Counted from the stretch's first letter, positions 1-5,642 are shown. The stretch is DNA of 7,511 nt from an uncultured Prevotella sp. (GCA_937880835.1 CALGRN010000179.1:1-7511), one strand, 5' to 3'. Notes: generated by a model from the sequence alone, not told the origin. Numbers and translations are program-made.

Positions 1-153
1 AGCTGAATATATGGTGCTCAGCTTCCTTGATGTGGGTCTAAGCACCATTACATTGTATTTCCTGGTACTTTTGGTCTCGCTCGTTTCCTTACACGCAGTG
101 GCCGTCATTGCGGCGACCACTGAGAGTATGACCATTACAGTCTTTATTTTCAT
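1..153 (-). CDS. N-terminus of a lipoprotein, probable RND efflux periplasmic adaptor (partial at left edge)
   Basis: The 51 visible codons begin at ATG (151-153) and run off the window. A TAG lies in frame four codons upstream, so this start is forced. The protein opens with MKIKT, a hydrophobic stretch (residues 6-20) and a lipobox ATA-C with Cys21, so it should be lipid-anchored after signal peptidase II cleavage. The mature part reads KETSETKSTRKYNVMVL and ends LSTIYSA. This resembles the first beta strand of Bacteroidetes HlyD/AcrA-type adaptors, where a short linker leads to a Y-S/T-A-like strand before the barrel-sandwich domain. Such adaptors join an inner-membrane RND pump to an outer-membrane channel. 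It starts 31 bp after the kbl stop on the same strand, with no terminator between, so co-transcription is likely. The lipoprotein call is firm. The adaptor call rests on a short N-terminal resemblance. Confidence 0.7.
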   Translation of the reverse strand, partial: MKIKTVMVILSVVAAMTATACKETSETKSTRKYNVMVLRPTSRKLSTIYSA

Positions 154-184
154 CTGTTCGTTCTATGCGTAGGTGCTTCAATGA

Positions 185-1372
185 TTATCTGATCACTCCT
201 AGTTCCTTGCCGACCTTGATGAATGCGGCGATTGCCTTGTCAAGGTGTTCCTGCTCGTGCGCTGCGGAGAGCTGTACACGTATGCGGGCCTGACCTTTCG
301 GTACGACAGGATAGTAGAATCCTGTCACGAAGATGCCTTCCTCTGCTATCCTTGCTGCGAACTTCTGGGAGAGAGGAGCATCGTACAGCATCACGGCGCA
401 GATGGCAGACTGTGTAGGCTTGATGTCGAAACCGGCAGCGAGCATCTTCCCGCGGAAATACTCTACGTTCTTCTGAAGCTTTGTGTGGAGGTCATCGCTC
501 TCTCCGAGGATCTTGGATGTCTCAAGGGCTGCAGCGACAATCATTGGCGGTAATGAGTTTGAGAAGAGATATGGACGTGACCTCTGACGGAGCATATCGA
601 TGATCTCCTTGCGTCCAGTGGTGAATCCGCCGACAGCACCTCCGAAAGCCTTTCCGAGGGTACCTGTGTGGATGTCAATCCTTCCGTAGCAGTCATACTG
701 CTCAGCCACACCGTGTCCGGTTTTGCCTACGACGCCTGCTGAATGGCTTTCGTCCACCATCACGAGAGCATCGTACTTTTCTGCCAAATCGCATATTTTG
801 TCTATCGGAGCGACATTCCCATCCATAGAGAAAACGCCGTCGGTGACTATTATACGGAAGCGTTGTGCCTGCGCTTCTTGCAGACATTTCTCCAATTCTT
901 CCATGTTTGCATTGGCATAACGATATCGTTTTGCCTTGCAAAGACGCACTCCGTCGATGATAGAAGCGTGATTGAGAGAGTCGGAGATGATTGCATCCTC
1001 GTCGGTAAACAACGGCTCGAATACTCCGCCGTTAGCATCGAAGCAGGCAGCATACAATATAGTATCCTCCGTTTTGAAATAATCCGAGATTGCCGCTTCA
1101 AGCTCCTTGTGTATGTCTTGCGTTCCGCAGATGAAGCGAACGGATGACATTCCGAAGCCGCGAGCATCCATCATCTTCTTCGCTCCCTCTATAAGTCGGG
1201 GATGATTTGACAGTCCGAGATAATTGTTTGCGCAGAAGTTAAGCACTTCTTTGCCTTTTACAGTGATTGCAGCTTGCTGCGGACTCTCTATAAGACGTTC
1301 CTCTTTGTAGAGTCCTGCTTCTCTTATCTCGGCAATGGTGTTGCTGAGATGTTCCTTCATTTTTCCGTACAT
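185..1372 (-). CDS. kbl: 2-amino-3-ketobutyrate coenzyme A ligase (glycine C-acetyltransferase)
   Basis: This cytosolic PLP enzyme of the alpha-oxoamine synthase family (EC 2.3.1.29) converts 2-amino-3-ketobutyrate plus CoA into glycine and acetyl-CoA, the second step of threonine breakdown. I start it at the ATG at 1370-1372, giving 395 residues, close to the 398 of E. coli Kbl. A TTG start at 1402 would add ten residues but precedes the likely transcription start. Numbered from this ATG, visible motifs are NYLGL near 50, the cofactor-stacking His135 in SLNHAS, Asp207 in VDESHSAG (pyridine nitrogen) and the Schiff-base Lys241 in GTLGKAFGG. The N-terminal EERLIESPQQA is also typical of Kbl and argues against the paralogues BioF, KAS synthase and serine palmitoyltransferase. 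The neighbouring divergent threonine dehydrogenase supports the role. The gene is intact. Confidence 0.96.
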   Translation of the reverse strand: MYGKMKEHLSNTIAEIREAGLYKEERLIESPQQAAITVKGKEVLNFCANNYLGLSNHPRLIEGAKKMMDARGFGMSSVRFICGTQDIHKELEAAISDYFKTEDTILYAACFDANGGVFEPLFTDEDAIISDSLNHASIIDGVRLCKAKRYRYANANMEELEKCLQEAQAQRFRIIVTDGVFSMDGNVAPIDKICDLAEKYDALVMVDESHSAGVVGKTGHGVAEQYDCYGRIDIHTGTLGKAFGGAVGGFTTGRKEIIDMLRQRSRPYLFSNSLPPMIVAAALETSKILGESDDLHTKLQKNVEYFRGKMLAAGFDIKPTQSAICAVMLYDAPLSQKFAARIAEEGIFVTGFYYPVVPKGQARIRVQLSAAHEQEHLDKAIAAFIKVGKELGVIR

Positions 1373-1554
1373 AACATTAGATTTTAATATTTGCGAAGAC
1401 AAAGTAAATCATAATTTTCGAGATACGGAGCATATATATAAGTTTTTTTATAACATATATTCGTTTTTATACAACTTTAATACTTTTATTTCATAAATTA
1501 AATAAAAAAGCACTTATTTTGCATCCGCAAATAAAAATCAAATAAGATAGTAAT
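1373..1554. promoter_or_regulatory. Divergent kbl/tdh control region
   Basis: This 182-bp, very AT-rich region separates the two divergent threonine-degradation genes and must hold both promoters. On the minus strand TTACTTTG (1407 to 1400) matches the Bacteroidetes -7 element TAnnTTTG at five of six fixed positions and would start transcription about 22-25 nt ahead of the kbl ATG. On the plus strand TTATTTTG (1514-1521) gives the same five-of-six match 33 nt ahead of the tdh ATG. Neither has a clear -33 TTTG at 19-21 bp, so both are tentative. A small dyad TTTGC-ATCC-GCAAA (1518-1531) overlaps the tdh -7 box and could be an operator half or chance. Confidence 0.4.
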
Positions 1555-2508
1555 ATGAAAAATATCTTGGTAATCGGTTCAACAGGGAAAATAGGTTCTG
1601 AACTGACAGCGGAATTAAGAAAACGTTATGGAAACGAGCATGTTGTAGCAGGCTTTATAAAAGGTGCAGAGCCTACCGGTGAGCTCAAAGATGGTGGTCC
1701 TTCGGCTGAATCGGATGTGACAAATCCGGATATGATTGCCGATGTTGTGAAGAAATACAATATCGATACGATCTACAATCTTGCCGCATTGCTGTCTGTC
1801 GTTGCAGAAGCCAAACCGCGTTTGGCATGGAAAATCGGTATAGATGGATTGTGGAACATACTCGAAGTGGCACGTGAAAACAACTGTGCGGTATTCACTC
1901 CGAGTTCGATAGGTTCGTTCGGACACAGCACTCCTCACACTCTCACTCCGCAGGACACAGTGCAACGTCCCGGCACAATATACGGAGTATCAAAGGTTAC
2001 GACAGAACTTCTGAGCGATTACTATCAAAAGAAATACGGTGTTGATACGCGTTCGGTACGCTTTCCGGGCATTATCTCTTACGTAACACCACCCGGAGGC
2101 GGCACGACGGACTATGCAGTAGATATCTATTACTCTGCTGTAAAGGGCGAAAAGTTTGTCTGTCCGATAAAGAAAGGCACACTCATGGACATGATGTATA
2201 TGCCCGATGCTCTCAATGCTGCTATAAATCTCATGGAAGCTGATGCGTCAAAGCTCGTCCATCACAATGGTTTCAACGTGGCAGCAATGAGTTTCGACCC
2301 AGAAGAAATATTCAACGAGATAAAGAAACACAAGCCTGATTTCGAGATGGTTTATGACGTTGACCCGCTGAAACAAGGAATTGCAGACAGCTGGCCCGAT
2401 TGTCTTGATGACTCATGTGCACGCGCAGAGTGGGGATGGAAACCGCAATTCGACTTGAAGAGCATGACAACAGACATGCTCGAACAGTTAAGCAAGAAGC
2501 TGCTGTAA
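1555..2508 (+). CDS. tdh: L-threonine 3-dehydrogenase, SDR (epimerase-like) type
   Basis: The enzyme oxidises L-threonine with NAD+ to 2-amino-3-ketobutyrate (EC 1.1.1.103), the substrate of Kbl next door. The 317-residue protein is an extended short-chain dehydrogenase. It has an N-terminal Rossmann motif G8-STG11-KIG14, Asp54 in the ESDVT segment, NLAALLS (75-81), the PSSIGSFG loop with Ser117/118, and the catalytic pair Tyr143 and Lys147 in YGVSK. Generic annotation would call it a nucleotide-sugar epimerase. However, several stretches match animal and Flavobacterium-type threonine dehydrogenases as I remember them: RPGTIYGVSK, FPGIISY, PGGGTTDYAV, AMSFDPEE, and the C-terminal SWP...DDS.AR.EWGW. 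This is unrelated to the zinc-dependent Tdh of E. coli. The start follows an AT-rich leader without a Shine-Dalgarno site, as usual in the phylum. Length and ends are normal. Confidence 0.93.
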   Translation: MKNILVIGSTGKIGSELTAELRKRYGNEHVVAGFIKGAEPTGELKDGGPSAESDVTNPDMIADVVKKYNIDTIYNLAALLSVVAEAKPRLAWKIGIDGLWNILEVARENNCAVFTPSSIGSFGHSTPHTLTPQDTVQRPGTIYGVSKVTTELLSDYYQKKYGVDTRSVRFPGIISYVTPPGGGTTDYAVDIYYSAVKGEKFVCPIKKGTLMDMMYMPDALNAAINLMEADASKLVHHNGFNVAAMSFDPEEIFNEIKKHKPDFEMVYDVDPLKQGIADSWPDCLDDSCARAEWGWKPQFDLKSMTTDMLEQLSKKLL

Positions 2509-2615
2509 CAGAAAACAAGAGAAAAGACAGACGAAACAAGCAGATGTCATTCATCTTTGCATGACATGATAATAATGTTAAAGTGAAGTGATATATATCA
2601 TGCTTGTTTATCTGC

Positions 2616-2731
2616 ATATTACCGCTGCTTTTCAAAAGTTATCCTTTTGCAAAGCGAAAGTTATCCTTTCAGGGTGTAAAAGCTATTGTTTTGCATGCTG
2701 AAAGGATAACTTTTGAAAAACGGTTTATAAA
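2616..2731. repeat. Repeat element A: four 17-bp dyad units at 22-bp period
   Basis: Four related 17-mers start at 2633, 2655, 2677 and 2699, exactly 22 bp apart with 5-bp spacers. Unit 1 is CAAAAGTTATCCTTTTG, a 6-bp dyad around an asymmetric TTATC core. Unit 2 is CGAAAGTTATCCTTTCA. Unit 3 is TAAAAGCTATTGTTTTG, a second core type. Unit 4 is TGAAAGGATAACTTTTG, the first type inverted. The first and last units extend into a perfect 19-bp inverted repeat, TTTTCAAAAGTTATCCTTT (2629-2647) against 2701-2719. Outside them lie ACCG (2621-2624) on the left and AAAACGGTTTATA (2717-2729) on the right, a box that recurs in inverted form at element B. The element sits between convergent genes and carries no plausible coding frame. 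Its function is unknown; a REP/REPIN-like or MITE-like intergenic repeat is the simplest reading. Confidence 0.85.
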
Positions 2732-2798
2732 CTATCGTTTTTCATTATAAATTCAGCATGTACATATTATATATATAAGTTGAGAAGAATATACATCA

Positions 2799-2853
2799 AA
2801 TGCCGGAAAAACGGGGTGCATGTCATGATGCAATATCCTGCTTTTCCGGCATT
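2799..2853. terminator. Nested inverted repeat, possible terminator between convergent genes
   Basis: AATGCCGGAAAA (2799-2810) pairs perfectly over 12 bp with TTTTCCGGCATT (2842-2853). The 31-nt interior holds a second stem, TGCAT (2817-2821) with ATGCA (2828-2832). It lies 290 bp past the tdh stop and 103 bp past the stop of the opposing lipoprotein gene. The plus-strand U tract (UUGUUU) is imperfect and the minus strand has none, so termination is plausible but unproven. Confidence 0.4.
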
Positions 2854-2955
2854 GTTTCCGTTCATGTAAATGCGATGAAACCTTTGTTTTTATTACAACG
2901 AAAAGCATCTCCGCAGGTGCAAACCGCACACATTATGCCCGAGAACGAAGCTTAC

Positions 2956-3753
2956 TTACAAGCGAAATCTTTTCTTAACCTCTCCCTTGTAAGTGTTTAC
3001 GGTGAACAATATTTCATCTCCTGCATTCATTCCGCGCAGAGGAACAGACGCGTAAATACGTGTGCTGTAATACTCCGGAATACCGTTCTGATTGTGATAG
3101 AAGCGATAATGATACTCGCGCGTATTGTCATCGCGCGTAATAACCGTATCGCAGATTATGCCTATGACATGCTTTGCATCTGTATTTCTTTTCACCTTGC
3201 TTTTCAAAGCCACCCCTATCCTCTTCAAATTATCCTCTATGTGCGTTTCATTATTCTTTGTTCCTTTCTTAAAGGCATTGCCTATCAACTTCAACTTTTC
3301 GCCCAAACTGCCGGCTTTGTCTATCGTCCCGTTTTTCAATGCAAACCCTATGTTCATGTAATGTCCGTTCTTGCTTATCCACGCACTTTCAAAATCAACG
3401 GGATCTTTATGCGTTTCTTCGTCTCCGGACACTTTCGACGGTATGAGAACAGGCACGTATGAAACAGACAAAGGTTCTGTTTTCTCGCCTTCCCTCTTGT
3501 TGTAATACAGCAAAGCCCTGTATGTGCTGTCTGCTGTTTCTGCCCATTCCACCGTCATATAAGGCTCAAAATTCAGAGTATCGAGATTGTCGGTAATCGC
3601 AATTTTTACTTTTTTCGGCTCATGGCAATACATTTCCACGAAGTCGGCACGCATATAGGAGAGGCTTCCGTCGCCTGTATCATACCCCTCATTGGTGCAT
3701 CCTGATGCAGCCAATAACGATGCCAAAGCGAACAATATCTTTATTTTATTCAT
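2956..3753 (-). CDS. NigD-like outer-membrane or periplasmic lipoprotein
   Basis: The 265-residue protein starts MNKIKILFALASLLAASGC, a signal peptide with lipobox ASG-C at Cys19, so it should be a lipid-anchored envelope protein. The mature start, YDTGDGSLSYMRADFVE (24-40), and the later GIICDTVITRDD / EYHYRFYHNQNG region have the look of Bacteroidetes NigD-like proteins. Those have an N-terminal OB-like domain and a C-terminal beta-sandwich, and their molecular role is not established. The name comes from a bacteriocin-linked operon, but most homologues are not known to act in immunity. Between the two halves, residues 135-190 form a lysine-rich, probably helical insert with three tandem copies of a 22-residue repeat. 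The gene starts 57 bp after the acyltransferase stop on the same strand. No promoter motif lies in that gap, so the two are probably one transcript. The lipoprotein call is firm; the family call is from recognition. Confidence 0.8.
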   Translation of the reverse strand: MNKIKILFALASLLAASGCTNEGYDTGDGSLSYMRADFVEMYCHEPKKVKIAITDNLDTLNFEPYMTVEWAETADSTYRALLYYNKREGEKTEPLSVSYVPVLIPSKVSGDEETHKDPVDFESAWISKNGHYMNIGFALKNGTIDKAGSLGEKLKLIGNAFKKGTKNNETHIEDNLKRIGVALKSKVKRNTDAKHVIGIICDTVITRDDNTREYHYRFYHNQNGIPEYYSTRIYASVPLRGMNAGDEILFTVNTYKGEVKKRFRL

Positions 3754-3810
3754 CTTACATTGTTTAAATAAGCATATTGCATTCAGTCTTAATGTTGCCG
3801 AAAATAGTTG

Positions 3811-4968
3811 TCAACCGTTATCGCACGCTGCAAAATGGTTTATCGCAGGATTGGCATACATGGTAAGCAAGCGTTCCATAAGGAAGTCTTCGTCTTTGTT
3901 TTCCAAGTCGATTTTCGCAAGTTGAGCATGCAGATACAGCTCTGATGTTTTCTTTTCAGCATCCGTATATCTGTCGGAATAATTGCCGTTACCTCTCAGA
4001 ATGTCTGCTGCGACGTAGTTTATAGGGTAAAGACGATAGTTCCGATGTATCTCCCGGTCGATGTGAGAAGCAATATTGTCGAACAATTCCGTTTTAGGCA
4101 TATCGGCGTTCAAACTGTCCAAGTAGCCGTTTATACACGGTGCACAGTGATAATGTATGCGTCCTTTATATCCCATTATGCCCACCTGCATGCTCAGAAC
4201 GTCGTCCATAGGAGCCTTCTTGAAGTTTTCCGTATCGCGTTTCTGCTGAAACTCCTTTGCTTTCAGATAGTCGCAAGGGTCATATTCGTATGAAATAGAC
4301 AGCGGAACGATATTCATTTCTCCCACACGTTCTGTCAAAGGGCCTTCTCCGCCTTTTGCAATCATCTTCAACAATGCCGTCTGCGTGCGGTCGTTCGAGT
4401 CCTTAGCGCGCCCTTCACTCTGTGCAATCCAAATGTTGTCGTGCTTCTTCGTTATCACGAAGTGCATATAGTCAGATAATTGCTGACTTGCCGCCAGTCG
4501 TTCTCTCGGCTGCAATGAGCGTCTAACGATGAACGCCTTGTTCAACCTGACAATATCTTTCACCCAGTCCAACGATAGCAGATTGTCGCCGATGGCAATC
4601 TCACCGGTGGTTTCGCAACCTGCTTTCAAGAGCATGAAGTTGAGAAGTGCGGAGTCGAGAACTATATCGCGGTGATTGCTCATAAACGTATAACGACGGT
4701 TCAAGTCTATCTCCGACGAGTTCATGTCATACCCTTTGCTTGCCTTCTGCATTAGTTGTGTTATAAAACTGTAAGCGATATTCTTCTGAAAATCAAGGTT
4801 TGTCTTGCACGAACGCATCTTTTCGGCAATGGCAGAGAACGGCACATCAGGCATTATATGAGTCATGACAGCCTGAAATTGTTTGTTTCTGCACAGACGT
4901 TCGAACACCTCCGGCAGTTCTTCCGGCTCAAAAGGACGGATATCATCAAATTCAACGGGAACTTTCAT
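3811..4968 (-). CDS. PlsB/PlsC-superfamily acyltransferase (probable glycerolipid acyltransferase)
   Basis: This 385-residue protein has no signal peptide or clear membrane helix. The centre carries acyltransferase blocks in order: motif I SNHRDIVLDS with His99 and Asp105; an acceptor-binding-like EGRAKDSNDRTQ with Glu185-Gly-Arg187 after the strand IWIAQ; and a motif IV-like IVPLSISYEYDP (220-231). Enzymes with these blocks transfer a fatty acyl group from acyl-ACP or acyl-CoA to glycerol phosphate, lysophosphatidate or similar acceptors at the inner membrane face. Bacteroidetes copies are often named 1-acyl-sn-glycerol-3-phosphate acyltransferase. The roughly 90 residues before motif I and 155 after motif IV are larger than in ordinary PlsC, so the acceptor is open. 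His to Asp spacing is five residues, not the classic four. It is read from the promoter at 5120-5152 with a leader of about 145 nt and leads into the NigD-like gene. Confidence 0.82.
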   Translation of the reverse strand: MKVPVEFDDIRPFEPEELPEVFERLCRNKQFQAVMTHIMPDVPFSAIAEKMRSCKTNLDFQKNIAYSFITQLMQKASKGYDMNSSEIDLNRRYTFMSNHRDIVLDSALLNFMLLKAGCETTGEIAIGDNLLSLDWVKDIVRLNKAFIVRRSLQPRERLAASQQLSDYMHFVITKKHDNIWIAQSEGRAKDSNDRTQTALLKMIAKGGEGPLTERVGEMNIVPLSISYEYDPCDYLKAKEFQQKRDTENFKKAPMDDVLSMQVGIMGYKGRIHYHCAPCINGYLDSLNADMPKTELFDNIASHIDREIHRNYRLYPINYVAADILRGNGNYSDRYTDAEKKTSELYLHAQLAKIDLENKDEDFLMERLLTMYANPAINHFAACDNG

Positions 4969-4987
4969 AATCTTGTTTTTTACATCA

Positions 4988-5001
4988 TCCGATATATCGG
5001 A
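4988..5001. promoter_or_regulatory. Perfect 14-bp palindrome in the acyltransferase leader
   Basis: TCCGATATATCGGA is a perfect palindrome with no central loop, lying 19 bp ahead of the acyltransferase ATG and downstream of its predicted promoter. A looped RNA hairpin would be poor here, so a dimeric regulator's operator is the better guess. No regulator is visible in the window. Confidence 0.4.
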
Positions 5002-5119
5002 AATTTACAATATTCTGTTTATCGAGGTTTTGTTTTTAATCCAAAGTATTACATTACAAATTCGGGCGTATTCTTATATATTGACATGTACACCTTAATG
5101 TAGGCATAAGAATTAATTA

Positions 5120-5152
5120 CAAATATATGTCTTTTAAGAATAAAAACACAAA
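5120..5152 (-). promoter_or_regulatory. Consensus Bacteroidetes promoter for the acyltransferase gene
   Basis: On the minus strand TTTG (5152 to 5149) is followed after 21 bp by TATATTTG (5127 to 5120). This is a full match to the Bacteroidetes housekeeping promoter TTTG-N19-21-TAnnTTTG. Transcription should begin near 5113-5115, leaving an untranslated leader of about 145 nt before the ATG at 4968. It is the only full consensus match I found in the window. Confidence 0.65.
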
Positions 5153-5341
5153 ATAAACTGTTATTTAACAGATTATTAACTTATCAGAGTGCATCACACG
5201 AGTGGTTGAACAATGAGAAATTGCAACAGAATATACCAATATAAGATTGCTGCAAATAAAAAACAAGCAACTTATAACGTAATAAAAACATGCTGCCCGT
5301 AATGATAGCGCAGACGCTTTTCATAGAAGCATGCAAACTGC

Positions 5342-5457
5342 TTTATATAAACCGTTTTGCAAAACAATAACTTTTGCACGCCGAAAGTTATTGTTTTGCA
5401 TCCTAAAAGGATAACTTTTGCGATGCAAGACAATAGCTTTTGAAACGCCGTATAAAA
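5342..5457. repeat. Repeat element B: four 17-bp dyad units at 22-bp period
   Basis: Four 17-mers start at 5360, 5382, 5404 and 5426, exactly 22 bp apart with 5-bp spacers, the same layout as element A. They are CAAAACAATAACTTTTG, CGAAAGTTATTGTTTTG, TAAAAGGATAACTTTTG and CAAGACAATAGCTTTTG. The first, third and fourth are inverted relative to the second, and the third has the TTATCC-type core. Units 1 and 2 form a 19-bp hairpin (5358-5376 with 5382-5400, one G-T pair, loop CACGC). The left border TATAAACCGTTTT (5346-5358) is the exact reverse complement of the right border box of element A. The right border AAACGCCGTATAAA (5443-5456) is a diverged copy of the same box. The element lies downstream of the modular repeat gene and about 190 bp upstream of the acyltransferase promoter. 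Confidence 0.85.
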
Positions 5458-5576
5458 ACCAACGAAAACAAGGGGTGCAGATATGGCTGACAATTCAGAT
5501 GACATCGAGAGGAAAAACATTGCTGAAACGTGCGTCTTCATTGCCTCAACCAATAGACGTATGTATCTATAAAGAA

Positions 5577-5612
5577 TAAAAAACGGCTGTATGACATCAC
5601 GTCAGACAGCCG
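5577..5612 (-). terminator. Rho-independent terminator of the modular repeat gene
   Basis: Read on the minus strand, CGGCTGT (5612 to 5606) pairs with ACAGCCG (5590 to 5584). After one mismatch an inner TGAC/GTCA stem follows, with a 5-nt loop. The stem leads straight into TTTTTT (5583 to 5578). It begins 30 bp after the stop codon at 5643-5645. Confidence 0.88.
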
Positions 5613-5642
5613 GAATGAAATACTTAATATATACAATTATTA

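Larger units (their letters stand above)
2509..2955. other. Gene-free stretch between convergent genes
   Basis: No credible gene lies here. It contains a weak hairpin just after tdh (ATGTCAT 2544-2550 with ATGACAT 2561-2567, 10-nt loop, no T run), repeat array A (about 2616-2731), a short AT-rich tract (2760-2780) and a nested inverted repeat (2799-2853). From about 2860 to 2955 I see nothing notable. Open frames crossing it are antisense or accidental. Confidence 0.7.
4969..5642. other. Gene-free stretch between two minus-strand genes
   Basis: This 674-bp region holds, from left to right: the leader of the acyltransferase gene with a 14-bp palindrome (4988-5001), a consensus promoter (5120-5152), an AT-rich dyad CTGTTA-TT-TAACAG (5158-5171), repeat element B (about 5342-5457) and the terminator of the next gene (5577-5612). 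From about 5172 to 5340 I see nothing. A 93-codon minus frame and a 29-codon plus frame here are not convincing genes. Confidence 0.7.

Noticed and set aside
96..122. Inverted repeat CAGTGG...CCACTG with a short inner stem.
   Set aside because: It lies inside the signal-peptide codons and has no T run or other sign of function.
2..172. A hydrophobic plus-strand open frame that could pass as a membrane peptide.
   Set aside because: It is the antisense reading of the lipoprotein signal peptide on the minus strand, which has a forced start and a lipobox.
1373..1402. Ten-residue longer Kbl from a TTG start at 1402.
   Set aside because: It exceeds the family N-terminus and lies upstream of the predicted transcription start; the ATG at 1372 gives the usual length.
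2639..2711. DnaA boxes or an origin, suggested by repeated TTATCC.
   Set aside because: Only six of the nine bases of TTATCCACA match, the remaining three never do, and no replication gene is near.
2633..2715. CRISPR array.
   Set aside because: Spacers are only 5 bp, units are degenerate and in both orientations, and no cas gene is present; the same applies to 5360-5442.
2800..3462. A 220-codon plus-strand open frame.
   Set aside because: It is antisense to the NigD-like lipoprotein gene, which has a clear signal peptide and lipobox; its own sequence resembles no protein.
5158..5171. CTGTTA-TT-TAACAG dyad.
   Set aside because: It is short, AT-rich, sits just upstream of the promoter in an AT-rich tract, and could easily be chance.
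5272..5553. A 93-codon minus-strand open frame.
   Set aside because: It runs straight through repeat element B, has no family resemblance or start signal, and its Lys/Phe/Cys-rich text is just the translated repeat units.
5483..5572. A 29-codon plus-strand frame (starting MADNSDDIERKN) with AGGGG seven bases upstream.
   Set aside because: Shine-Dalgarno sites are rarely used in this phylum, there is no promoter or homology I can see, and it overlaps no conserved element.
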